DNA of 53,836 nucleotides from contig CALHAX010000069.1 of assembly GCA_937931785.1 (NCBI GenBank), positions 1 to 53,836 on the forward strand, written 5' to 3'. Origin of the DNA: an uncultured Hyphomicrobiaceae bacterium (GTDB taxonomy: Bacteria; Pseudomonadota; Alphaproteobacteria; Rhizobiales; CALHAX01). Positions within the stretch are counted from its first letter, which is position 1. Every line of letters starts with the position of its first letter. A model generated the notes under the pieces. That model had not been told where the DNA came from, searched no databases, and saw only the letters and a list, made by a program, of their open reading frames with translations. Made by a program: the position numbers and the translations under genes. Shown one piece after another: positions 9,300 through 17,317 of the stretch.

Positions 9300-11177
9300 A
9301 TGGGTTTGTTGAAACAACCGCTTGCGCGCTACTTTGCGTTGCTCAGCACTGTTCTGCTCATCATTGTGCACTACGTCACCATGCAGGGAGAGCATGATGC
9401 AGCCCAACTTTATTTCGTAAGGGCATCCGCGGCGGAAACTGAAAAGGTTGGCAAGCGGGTGCAGGCGACGTTCCAGGCCATACACCAGAGCGCGAGTACG
9501 ATGGCAAGAGTTCCCGGCATCGCCGCGCTCAACGGAGAAATGGCGAAATCGGATCAACGAACGCGTACGAATGCACAACAAATTTTTGACAGCCTCGCTC
9601 GCCAGGTTGACGTGTCACATATCCACGTTGCTGTGCTGGGTTTCGATCATCAGACCGTCAAATCCAGCTCTTCGTCTCAACGCACTCGACCGCTAACCGT
9701 TTCCGGACCCAACCATCGTGAGGTTAACGAAAGCAACATCTTCGTAAATGCTGTCTTTCGCGAAATAAAATCACATCAACAATGGTTTCTCGATACCCAT
9801 CCCGTTGCGAGCGAGGACACGGCTGCGCGCGTCCCCATGATTGGCGGGGTGACATCGAGAACGCAGCACGAGATCTCAAACAACCGCACACAATCGACCA
9901 AAGTTGTTCTTTCTGTCCCAGTATTTGCGTCAACTGGGACACTTGCTGGCACCGTTTCTGTCGTAATTTCCAGTTCGGCACTGAGCAGCTTGCTCCCCAA
10001 CAAGAATTTTGCACTCGTCAATACACGCTATAACTATGTGTCGCCAACACGAGAGGGCGGACAAGCTCATCTTTCAGCCCGCTGGGTGGAACTTGGCGCA
10101 CCGGATCCGGAACTTGCCGCATCCAGCATTTTTGATCTGGAAACGCTCGATCCGAGAAGCCAGTGGCGACTATGGTACGGACGACCAAACAAAGACTACT
10201 ACAATAGCCCAGCTTATGAGACGACCACGCTGTTTGAAACCGGAGGATATATCGGTTTCATCTTACTACTTACGATCATCATGTTCGTTCAATGGTTGGA
10301 AACCGCTCGTGCCAAGGCACAACGCGCGACAGAATTTGCGGAAAAGACCCGCGCTGCACACGCAAAGACCCTGAAAGCAGAACGTGAGGCCCGTCGTCTG
10401 AATGAGGAACTGAAGGCCAACATGAAGATGTTGTCCGACACACAGCTTGAACTCGTGAAGCATGAACGCCTTGCCGCGCTGGGGCAGGTTACTGCGACGC
10501 TCAGTCATGAAATCCGCAATCCGCTCGGGGCGATCCGAAGCTCATTGTACGTTATTCGCCTTGCTGCGGAGAAAGCAGAAATCAAACTAGATCGCCCGCT
10601 TGATCGCATTGAGCGCTCAGTGACACGCTGTGATAATCTGATTGGGGACTTCCTCGAATACACGCGCACTCACGAGCTATCGTTCAAACCCGTGAATGCG
10701 ACCGAGTTTCTGAATCTGCTTCTGGATGAGCAAACGTTTGCCGAAAACATTACGATCAAACGTGACCTCCCTGACGAAGATCTGCAAATCGTAGTCGATC
10801 CAGACCGATTCCGCAGGGTCATCATCAACCTCGTCGAGAACGCGGCTCAGGCTATCACCGAGCATAAAGACTGCGGCGGAGAAATTTGCGTGTCGTGTCG
10901 TTCAAGTGACACCGGATCCGTGATCAGCGTCAGTGACAACGGTCCCGGCATTCCGGACGACGTTCTTGGCAAGATTTTCGAACCGCTTTTCACAACAAAG
11001 AGTTTTGGTGCCGGACTCGGCTTGGCGACTGTGAAGCAGCTTATCGAGCAACACGGTGCGGAACTGACAATAGACACGACCCCCGACCTTGGTACGACGT
11101 TCAATATCAACCTGAAATCAACGGCGGTTACGACCGCAAATAATAATGCCCCGATCATTAAGGAGAAGGCAGCATGA
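9300..11177 (+). CDS. Membrane sensor histidine kinase with large periplasmic domain
   Basis: The start is the ATG at 9300 (625 residues), with GGGGG seven bases upstream; an earlier in-frame start at 9222 lacks one. Transmembrane helices lie at about 8-27 and 315-332. Between them are about 285 residues that look like a double Cache/CHASE-type periplasmic sensor, rich in Ser, Thr and His. A coiled coil (335-385) links to HisKA with His403 in ATLSHEIRNPLGAIRSS. The ATPase boxes follow: INLVENAAQA, DNGPGIP, FEPLFTTK and GAGLGLAT. The architecture resembles NtrB/DctB-like kinases. Its stop overlaps the start of the next gene (ATGA at 11174), so it is translationally coupled to the double-receiver protein, its likely partner. 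The ligand is unknown. Confidence 0.92.
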   Translation: MGLLKQPLARYFALLSTVLLIIVHYVTMQGEHDAAQLYFVRASAAETEKVGKRVQATFQAIHQSASTMARVPGIAALNGEMAKSDQRTRTNAQQIFDSLARQVDVSHIHVAVLGFDHQTVKSSSSSQRTRPLTVSGPNHREVNESNIFVNAVFREIKSHQQWFLDTHPVASEDTAARVPMIGGVTSRTQHEISNNRTQSTKVVLSVPVFASTGTLAGTVSVVISSSALSSLLPNKNFALVNTRYNYVSPTREGGQAHLSARWVELGAPDPELAASSIFDLETLDPRSQWRLWYGRPNKDYYNSPAYETTTLFETGGYIGFILLLTIIMFVQWLETARAKAQRATEFAEKTRAAHAKTLKAEREARRLNEELKANMKMLSDTQLELVKHERLAALGQVTATLSHEIRNPLGAIRSSLYVIRLAAEKAEIKLDRPLDRIERSVTRCDNLIGDFLEYTRTHELSFKPVNATEFLNLLLDEQTFAENITIKRDLPDEDLQIVVDPDRFRRVIINLVENAAQAITEHKDCGGEICVSCRSSDTGSVISVSDNGPGIPDDVLGKIFEPLFTTKSFGAGLGLATVKQLIEQHGAELTIDTTPDLGTTFNINLKSTAVTTANNNAPIIKEKAA

Positions 11178-11902
11178 GCAGTCCATTGAGAATTTTAATA
11201 CTCGACGACGATGTCGACGTCGCGGAAGGCCTGACTGACATCCTGGAACTTCAGGGCCATGAGGTCACGATGGTGCACAACGGTGCTCATGCTATCGAGG
11301 CGTATCAGAACGAAGATTTCGACGTCGGATTTTTTGACGTCAAAATGCCTGGCATGAACGGCGTAGAGAGCTTTCTCGAAATCAAGAAAATGAAACCCGA
11401 TGTGAAGGTGTTCATGATGACCGGTTACTCGGTCGAGCAACTTCTAGAGGAGGCGCTGGACAACGGTGCACTTGGTGTCATGCGCAAACCGTTCGAGGTG
11501 GACGAACTTATCACCAGACTCAAAGGCATCAAGGAAGGCCTGATCGTTGTCGCGGATGCAGATCCGAACTTCACAGATCAAATTGTGCCAACACTTGAGA
11601 GCCGCGGATACGGCGTACTTGTCGCGCGCTCGGGACCCGAAGCGCTTCAGGCGATCAACAAGAATGTCGACATGCTGATTCTGGATTTTAATCTTCCGAT
11701 TCTTTCCGGCCTCGAGGTTTATCTCGAGTTGCGAAAGCGTGGCCACGGTGTGCCAACTGTTGTCGTGTCTTCAGAGCCAGACAAAAAATCGGAAGGGATG
11801 GACAAGCTGCGCAATCACGCCATCTCGGGCTTCTTCCACAAGCCCTTCAACATCGACGAATTTATCGAAACGATTGAAACCGTCGAAGTAGAAGCAGCCT
11901 AA
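11174..11902 (+). CDS. Double-receiver response regulator without output domain
   Basis: Two receiver domains fill the 242 residues. The first (5-118) has acidic residues LDDDVD, phospho-Asp55 in VGFFDVKMPGMNG, Thr in MMTGY and Lys in MRKPF. The second (122-238) has VADAD, Asp171 in LILDFNLPILSG, VVSS and FHKPF. There is no DNA-binding or enzymatic output, so it probably acts by protein contact or as an intermediate in phosphate flow. The start overlaps the preceding kinase stop and is preceded by AAGGAG (11160s), so the pair is co-translated. A cpaB-like gene follows 24 bases later. Confidence 0.92.
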   Translation: MSSPLRILILDDDVDVAEGLTDILELQGHEVTMVHNGAHAIEAYQNEDFDVGFFDVKMPGMNGVESFLEIKKMKPDVKVFMMTGYSVEQLLEEALDNGALGVMRKPFEVDELITRLKGIKEGLIVVADADPNFTDQIVPTLESRGYGVLVARSGPEALQAINKNVDMLILDFNLPILSGLEVYLELRKRGHGVPTVVVSSEPDKKSEGMDKLRNHAISGFFHKPFNIDEFIETIETVEVEAA

Positions 11903-11926
11903 GTTGCGAACGGACAGGACCTCGCC

Positions 11927-12907
11927 ATGAGTAAGAAACCGGCTATCATCCGTAAAAAAGAAGCACGACAGACAAGCAACCCGCAACGGATCGCGTTGCT
12001 TGTGGCACTCTTCGCAGCTTTCAGCGCCGTTGGCATTGGTGGCACATTCCTGTTCCGGAGCACGCCAGCTCCCGCACCAACCGAAGTGGTGACGGTCACA
12101 ATACCTGAAGATACTGTTGATGTGGTCGTGGCCAAAAACGACATGGCCTACAACGAACGTCTGAAGCGTACCGATCTCAAGGTCATCAGTTGGCCCAAGT
12201 CTGCTGTGCCAGAACGCGCTTACAGTTCCATTGATGATTTGTTTTCTGAAAAAGGTGAGCGTTACTTTATGGCGCGCACTGTTGCGAACGAAGTTATCCT
12301 CCCTGGAAAACTTTCATCCCCCGGGAGACGTGCAACACTTGCTGCCTTTCTGAAAAAGAACACGCGTGCAGTTGCTGTTCGGGTGGACGACGTTCTTGGT
12401 GTTGCCGGCTTTGTTCGACCGGGTGATTTCGTTGATGTGATCATGACGCGGAACGAAAACGAAGGAGAGCAAACCGTGCAATTCAGCTCTGCGCTGCTTC
12501 AAAACATTCATGTACTTGGTGTCGACCAGACCTCACATGTCACAAGTGACGTCTCGGACGTGGTGAAAAAAACAGCCAAAACCGTGACACTTGAAGTGAA
12601 CCTCGTCGATGCACAAAAGCTTGCGCTTGGCGGCGCAGTTGGTCGACTTTCGCTGGCACTTCGCAAGCCGCGTGGCACTGTGTATCGCGCGACGAAACCG
12701 GTTCGTCTCGTAGATCTGGGACATACGGCTATCGAGAAGACACGGGGCAGTTTGCAACTCGCCTCAAGTGTCACGCCAAAGGTACCAACGAAACCTCATA
12801 CACGCACGATTGGTGTGACACGTGCCGTTGAACGCACGGAGATGGAAGTGACGCCAGACTCACGCGATCAAGCACCGACGCGCAAAGCTTCAGGCGATGC
12901 GCGCTGA
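11927..12907 (+). CDS. CpaB-like (RcpC) SAF-domain protein, orphan
   Basis: This 326-residue protein has a basic N-terminus, one membrane anchor at about 22-43 (RIALLVALFAAFSAVGIGG), then a periplasmic SAF/CpaB core. DVVVAKNDMAYNERL and ISWPKSAVPERAY match the start of the CpaB fold. AVRVDDVLGVAGFVRPGDFVD is the typical RcpC/CpaB motif, followed by LQNIHVLGVDQ and TVTLEVNLVDAQKLALG. CpaB proteins belong to tight-adherence (Tad/Flp) pilus machines. No other tad or cpa gene is in this window; instead the gene lies between a double-receiver gene and an HPt-receiver gene on the same strand. It may serve a remote Tad locus or be a recruited periplasmic partner of the sensor kinase. The C-terminal 60 residues are low-complexity. 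Confidence 0.85.
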   Translation: MSKKPAIIRKKEARQTSNPQRIALLVALFAAFSAVGIGGTFLFRSTPAPAPTEVVTVTIPEDTVDVVVAKNDMAYNERLKRTDLKVISWPKSAVPERAYSSIDDLFSEKGERYFMARTVANEVILPGKLSSPGRRATLAAFLKKNTRAVAVRVDDVLGVAGFVRPGDFVDVIMTRNENEGEQTVQFSSALLQNIHVLGVDQTSHVTSDVSDVVKKTAKTVTLEVNLVDAQKLALGGAVGRLSLALRKPRGTVYRATKPVRLVDLGHTAIEKTRGSLQLASSVTPKVPTKPHTRTIGVTRAVERTEMEVTPDSRDQAPTRKASGDAR

Positions 12908-12935
12908 ACGGTGACTGAGAGAAAAGGACGACACC

Positions 12936-14267
12936 ATGGCACAAACACAAACGCACGCACACACTGAACAAAGTCCACTCATCGCCGAAGCGCATGGGAT
13001 GGACTGGACTCCGGATCGCAAAACCCCGGATGGAATCTCTGTTGAAAACATGCGCCGCCGTGGCATTGACCAACTGGAGATCTCACTCGATCACCCAGAG
13101 GCGCATATCGACACGCTGCGTCGCCTGGGTATTTTCGGGCGACGCAAGGCGCGTATTGCGACTGTGACGTTCGCGGAAGATCACGCCCTGTTCGTGATCC
13201 CGGAACGGTTCCATGCGCGGTCTGTCGAAACGCTGGTTGAGCGTCATGCCATCACGGCTATCGAGTTGGTCAAGGGCATTGCCCCCCTCGGGCCAACACT
13301 ACACGTCTCCATCGGGGAAACCGTTTTGACTCTTGGTGTCGGCCTGCCAACCGAAGCTCTTGAATGGCTTCGAGAACGCCTCGTCCTCGAATGCGCCGGC
13401 CTTGTGTCACGTCCCCTGTTCAATGTTGGGCGTCGCATCACACGAAAGACCAGCAACCCTGACGATGACTTCTACAAGCAATGGCCAAGTGGTCCGAACC
13501 GCTTGATATCCGTATTTCTGGAAGAATTTCCGAAACAAGCTGATGCTCTTGGTCGCTCCATCGAAACAGCAGACTGGACGGCTGCAGCCCGTCAATGCCA
13601 CTGGATGAAATCAAGCGCTGCCGCGGTTGGTGCGGCTCAACTTTCCGAGCTGTGTCAACGGATGGAAATTGACGTCATTACTGACGACTATTCCAAGATT
13701 GAATCCATTTACACCCACTTTCAACGCGAGATGATGACGGTCAACGAGACCCTGGCGCAGATCATAAATCGTGCGCCGGACATCCATGCGTCATCTGCGC
13801 CACTCCATAGATCTGACCGGGATACAGTTCCGCCTGGTTCCCTGAACAACCGCAAAATCCTGCTGGTCGAAGACAGCCTTGTGAACCAGGAAGTTGCACG
13901 GTTTTCCCTTGAGGAGGCCGGATGCGAGACATTCGTCGCTTCGGACGGACGTGAAGCTGTCGAACTGTTTACGCAGGACACTTACGATCTCATTCTCATG
14001 GATTGTCAGATGCCGGTCATGGACGGGTACGAGGCAACGAAAGCCATCCGGAAGATCGAGGCTGTGAATTTCCTTCCGCCAACACCGATCATTGCACTAA
14101 CCGCCAATGCCTTGCGGGACGATCGTGACGCATGCGTTTCCGCAGGAATGCACGACTACCTCAGCAAACCCTACGAAGAGCACGAACTCATGGAGCTGCT
14201 TCTCAAGTGGCTACCGGCAGACCTTCCTGAGTGGCGTGAAGATGCTGCAGAACGCATTCCGGCCTGA
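12936..14267 (+). CDS. HPt-receiver fusion protein with novel N-terminal domain
   Basis: The protein has 443 residues, and AAGGA precedes the ATG. Residues 45-155 form a mostly beta region (KARIATVTF, HALFVIPERF, ITAIELVKG, LGPTLHVS, ETVLTLGVGL) ending in a helix (EALEWLRERL). The pattern is reminiscent of bacterial PH-like domains, but I cannot name it. An HPt domain follows at about 180-275, with His222 in CHWMKSSAAAVGA. The C-terminal receiver (306-430) has VEDS, Asp356 in LILMDCQMPVMDG, TANA and SKPY. An HPt preceding a receiver in one chain is uncommon outside large hybrid kinases. It ends the plus-strand signalling operon and probably takes part in the same phosphorelay as the neighbouring kinases. 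Confidence 0.88.
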   Translation: MAQTQTHAHTEQSPLIAEAHGMDWTPDRKTPDGISVENMRRRGIDQLEISLDHPEAHIDTLRRLGIFGRRKARIATVTFAEDHALFVIPERFHARSVETLVERHAITAIELVKGIAPLGPTLHVSIGETVLTLGVGLPTEALEWLRERLVLECAGLVSRPLFNVGRRITRKTSNPDDDFYKQWPSGPNRLISVFLEEFPKQADALGRSIETADWTAAARQCHWMKSSAAAVGAAQLSELCQRMEIDVITDDYSKIESIYTHFQREMMTVNETLAQIINRAPDIHASSAPLHRSDRDTVPPGSLNNRKILLVEDSLVNQEVARFSLEEAGCETFVASDGREAVELFTQDTYDLILMDCQMPVMDGYEATKAIRKIEAVNFLPPTPIIALTANALRDDRDACVSAGMHDYLSKPYEEHELMELLLKWLPADLPEWREDAAERIPA

Positions 14268-14308
14268 CATAAGTTGAGCCCTTTGCCTTCTGAGGATCCA
14301 ATTGTTCG

Positions 14309-15208
14309 TCAACTCTTACGTGATGACATGAAAGCCATTGCGTTGCGCAACGTCCCGGCCCGATTTCCGAATTGCTCCAGCGCTGCCAATGCTTCGTTTT
14401 CAGTCTGGTGAAGCTTCGCACGTGCACCGTCCAGGCCGAGCTGCGATACGAAAGTTGCCTTGTTGGCACCAGAATCCTTGCCGGTCGCCTTGCCAACCGT
14501 CGCAGCATCGCCTGTCACATCAAGAATATCGTCCGATATCTGGAAGGCCAGCCCGAGGTTTTCAGAGTAGATCGTTAATGCATCACGTTCAGCTTGGCGC
14601 GCATGCCCGAGAATAGCTCCCATGGCGACGGCTGCCTTTATCAACGCACCGGTCTTCATGGATTGCACGCGCTGCACGTCGATGTCTTTCGCTTGAGCTG
14701 CCTCCGCTTCAAGATCCAGCATTTGTCCTCCGGCCATGCCCATAAGACCACTGGCCGTCGCCAGTTCCAGAAGCAGATCTGCACGGACAGCTGGATCATC
14801 ATGGTTCCGAACAGACGCCAGAACTTCAAACGCCATCGTTTGCAGCGCATCGCCTGCGAGAACGGCCGTGGCCTCGTCAAAAGCGACGTGAACAGTTGGC
14901 TGCCCGCGTCGCAGATCATCATCATCCATGCTGGGCAGGTCATCGTGCACCAGCGAATAACAGTGGACGTATTCAATCGCGGTCGCTGCCTCGAGTGCCG
15001 CTTCGCTCGTCACGCCAAAGAGCGCTGCGGTTTCAATGACAAGGAATGGGCGGAAGCGCTTGCCACCATTGAGAACAGCATGTCGCATCGCCGCCAGCAA
15101 CCTGTCTGCGCCCCGTCCTGCACAGGCATCCAGTTGCGCGGCTAACCGAACCTCCACTTTCGATGCCAGCTGTGCCAAGGTCCGGGTGAAGTCTGATGGC
15201 GCGGGCAT
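14309..15208 (-). CDS. ispA: Polyprenyl synthetase, (2E,6E)-farnesyl diphosphate synthase type
   Basis: This 299-residue enzyme would condense IPP with DMAPP and GPP to form FPP in the cytoplasm. The first Asp-rich motif is at 89-98 (DDLPSMDDDDLRRG) and the second is in FQISDDILDVTGD. GGKRFRP at 48-54 binds diphosphate. The spacing DDxxxxD in the first motif is that of bacterial FPP synthases. The gene converges with the signalling operon (41-base gap). Its ATG (15206-15208) lies back to back with mtgA. A GGPP or longer-chain product cannot be excluded from sequence alone. Confidence 0.92.
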   Translation of the reverse strand: MPAPSDFTRTLAQLASKVEVRLAAQLDACAGRGADRLLAAMRHAVLNGGKRFRPFLVIETAALFGVTSEAALEAATAIEYVHCYSLVHDDLPSMDDDDLRRGQPTVHVAFDEATAVLAGDALQTMAFEVLASVRNHDDPAVRADLLLELATASGLMGMAGGQMLDLEAEAAQAKDIDVQRVQSMKTGALIKAAVAMGAILGHARQAERDALTIYSENLGLAFQISDDILDVTGDAATVGKATGKDSGANKATFVSQLGLDGARAKLHQTENEALAALEQFGNRAGTLRNAMAFMSSRKS

Positions 15209-15324
15209 GTCTTACGTGTCCTCCATGGATTTCAAGGGTGGAATGGGCAAAGCGTGGCGTCGTCAAAGCGATACACGGGGCACGTACCACAATCCGGGAA
15301 AAGTCAAAGCCTGAGTATTGCGCC

Positions 15325-16077
15325 GTGATCGTATCGAACCGCACAGATAACAAGAATTTCGCTCCGCAACAGGTTGTGAGTGAACCTGTTCGCGGATCGC
15401 GCGCAAACTGCTCATGGTGGTTCCGACTCAGCAAGGCCCTGCTGCTTGCGATCATATGCTATTATGTCGCGATCGTTGCCGCCTATCGCTTCATCAATCC
15501 TCCGGCCTCGAACTGGATGTTGATCGATGCGATCTCAGGGCATTCCATCCGTCAAGACTGGGTGCCCATCAACGAGATCTCGCCACAGGTCGTCCGTGCC
15601 GTTGTTGCTTCAGAGGATGCTCGCTTTTGTGAGCACTGGGGTGTTGACTGGGGCGAAGTGTATACTGCGATCCGCCGTGCAGATGGACGGGGGCCGCGCG
15701 GGGCCAGCACCATCACGATGCAGACGGCCAAGAACCTGTTCCTCTGGCCGGGACGGAGTTACGTACGCAAGGCGATCGAGCTCCCAATCACGTATCTCAT
15801 CGAGCTTCTCTGGAGCAAACAGCGGATTCTGGAAGTTTACCTGAATGTTGCCGAGTGGGGACCTGGTATCTACGGCATCGAAGCTGCGTCGATGCATCAT
15901 TTCGGCGTCGGTGCGCACCAGATCAACCGCACTCAGGCATCATTGCTGGCTGCAACCTTGCCCAGTCCTGTGAGGCGGCGTGCTGGCAAGCCCGGTCGAA
16001 CCACGTTGAAACATGCGTCGCGTGTACGAAAACGCATGCCTGGCGCGGTAGCTCGAACGCATTGCGTTGCGAATTGA
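15325..16077 (+). CDS. mtgA: Monofunctional biosynthetic peptidoglycan transglycosylase
   Basis: A GT51 glycosyltransferase that would polymerise lipid II into glycan strands in the periplasm. One N-terminal membrane anchor (KALLLAIICYYVAIVAAYRF) precedes the domain. The catalytic Glu is in VVASEDARFCEHWGVDW, followed by RGASTITMQTAKNLFLW and ILEVYLNVAEWGPGIYGIEAAS. The start is uncertain. GTG at 15325 gives 250 residues, the usual size. Another GTG at 15376 is possible. An ATG at 15196 would overlap ispA and add a tail unlike the family. It has no transpeptidase domain. rpmF follows 210 bases later, an order I recall from other Hyphomicrobiales. Confidence 0.9.
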   Translation: MIVSNRTDNKNFAPQQVVSEPVRGSRANCSWWFRLSKALLLAIICYYVAIVAAYRFINPPASNWMLIDAISGHSIRQDWVPINEISPQVVRAVVASEDARFCEHWGVDWGEVYTAIRRADGRGPRGASTITMQTAKNLFLWPGRSYVRKAIELPITYLIELLWSKQRILEVYLNVAEWGPGIYGIEAASMHHFGVGAHQINRTQASLLAATLPSPVRRRAGKPGRTTLKHASRVRKRMPGAVARTHCVAN

Positions 16078-16103
16078 CCCTATTGAGGACCAGAAAACAT
16101 ATA
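16074..16103 (+). promoter_or_regulatory. Possible promoter for rpmF
   Basis: TTGACC (16074-16079), overlapping the mtgA stop codon, is followed after 18 bases by CATATA (16098-16103). TATAAA also occurs two bases further on. It lies about 185 bases before the rpmF start. This is a sequence match only. Confidence 0.3.
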
Positions 16104-16287
16104 AATTTCGGTGGTCAGGACACGGTTTTCCCAGTATAGAGCCACCAAATTCGTGCGCAGTTCGCTTGGCGAAGCACTGGTTGCACGGGCATCATATCAC
16201 CATGCCACGCCTTAAACCCGCGATTTTCCTGATGCGTTGATCAGGAAAGGAGCCGCATTTCTGGTGTTGCGTTAACGGAGACGACAC

Positions 16288-16473
16288 ATGGCTGTCCCAA
16301 AAAGTAAAATCACGCGCAGCAAGCGCGGACACCGACGTTCTGCCGACGCCTTGAAGGCGCAAGCGTATGTGGAAGACAAGGATTCTGGCGAATTGCGCCG
16401 TCCGCACCACATCGACCTGAAAAGCGGCAAGTATCGCGGACGCCAGATTCTGGAACCTGCAGACGATATCTAA
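16288..16473 (+). CDS. rpmF: 50S ribosomal protein L32 (bL32)
   Basis: The 61-residue basic protein begins [18 protein letters not shown], the diagnostic N-terminus of bL32, and contains the [15 protein letters not shown] segment of the alphaproteobacterial form. It lacks the paired Cys of zinc-binding L32 variants. It is a component of the large ribosomal subunit. A ribosome binding site (AACGGAGACG) precedes the ATG. A small membrane-protein gene follows 158 bases downstream. Confidence 0.96.
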   Translation: MAVPKSKITRSKRGHRRSADALKAQAYVEDKDSGELRRPHHIDLKSGKYRGRQILEPADDI

Positions 16474-16631
16474 GAGACCAGAGACGGTTTCCTGAAGCAG
16501 CTTTGACGACGCTGCGAGACTGTCGATCAACCCTGTTTTGTGGCCGGTCGAACCACATGTTTCCATTTGTGCATTGAAACGTCATAATCGGGCGTTATTA
16601 CCAGCACAACCTGCCGGGAGGGAGATCCGAT

Positions 16632-17063
16632 ATGTCTGTCAGAGCAATGCCTATGCTCGTCTTGTCGCTCATCTTGTACAACTTTGTTGCTTTTGCACTG
16701 GGTGATGCGAACGATCCGAGTGCGATTTTCAAAACCAGCCTTGTTGGTGATTTCGGCATTCCGATGCCGTCGGGAACGGACTGGAAGATTACCTGGGGTG
16801 ATCTCCTGTTGATGTTTTCGCTGATCATGCTCTGCATTGAAGTGATCAAGGCGACTTACACGCGCGGCTCCGGCCTTGCGGATCAAGCGCTATCGATTGT
16901 CCTGCTGATCGTTTTTCTTGTGGAATTCCTGCTGTTTCCAGCTGCAACGACCTCAGTCTTCTTCCTGATCACGCTCATGGCCGTGATTGACGTTGTCGCC
17001 GGGTCGATCATAGGCATTCGTACCGCGCGCCGTGACTTCGGGGGGCTTGGTGACGCTGGCTGA
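16632..17063 (+). CDS. Small four-helix membrane protein, conserved type, unknown function
   Basis: The protein has 143 residues with four predicted membrane helices: about 8-25 (LVLSLILYNFVAFALG), 55-72, 83-101 and 103-127 (TTSVFFLITLMAVIDVVAG). A short polar N-terminal loop holds DWKITWGD. The strong site GGGAGGGAGA precedes the ATG. I think similar proteins occur across Alphaproteobacteria but know no function. An intrinsic terminator lies about 45 bases after its stop, so it probably ends the rpmF transcript. Confidence 0.8.
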   Translation: MSVRAMPMLVLSLILYNFVAFALGDANDPSAIFKTSLVGDFGIPMPSGTDWKITWGDLLLMFSLIMLCIEVIKATYTRGSGLADQALSIVLLIVFLVEFLLFPAATTSVFFLITLMAVIDVVAGSIIGIRTARRDFGGLGDAG

Positions 17064-17109
17064 AGTACAATGCGAGACACTCTCTACTTACGTTAAACTA
17101 TTCTGAATA

Positions 17110-17140
17110 AGAGCCGCGGCACACCGCGGCTCTTTTTTTT
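17110..17140 (+). terminator. Strong intrinsic terminator
   Basis: A perfect 10-bp stem, AGAGCCGCGG (17110-17119) with CCGCGGCTCT (17124-17133), encloses the loop CACA and is followed by T to 17140. It ends the transcript of the membrane-protein gene and insulates the GGDEF-EAL gene downstream. Confidence 0.93.
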
Positions 17141-17317
17141 GCCTGCTCTGCCTGTTCAAGGCTTCGCGAATCTTTCCCGGTTGTTAAGCTTTGCTGTCTA
17201 GCGTGATGCGTAGTTTCCACACAGTGACAGGGGCTTGCCAGGTTATTTCCGTGGCTGAGTTACGTGCCTTGTTGACGCTGTCTTCATTGACCGACGATTT
17301 GCACGCTGAGGCCACCG

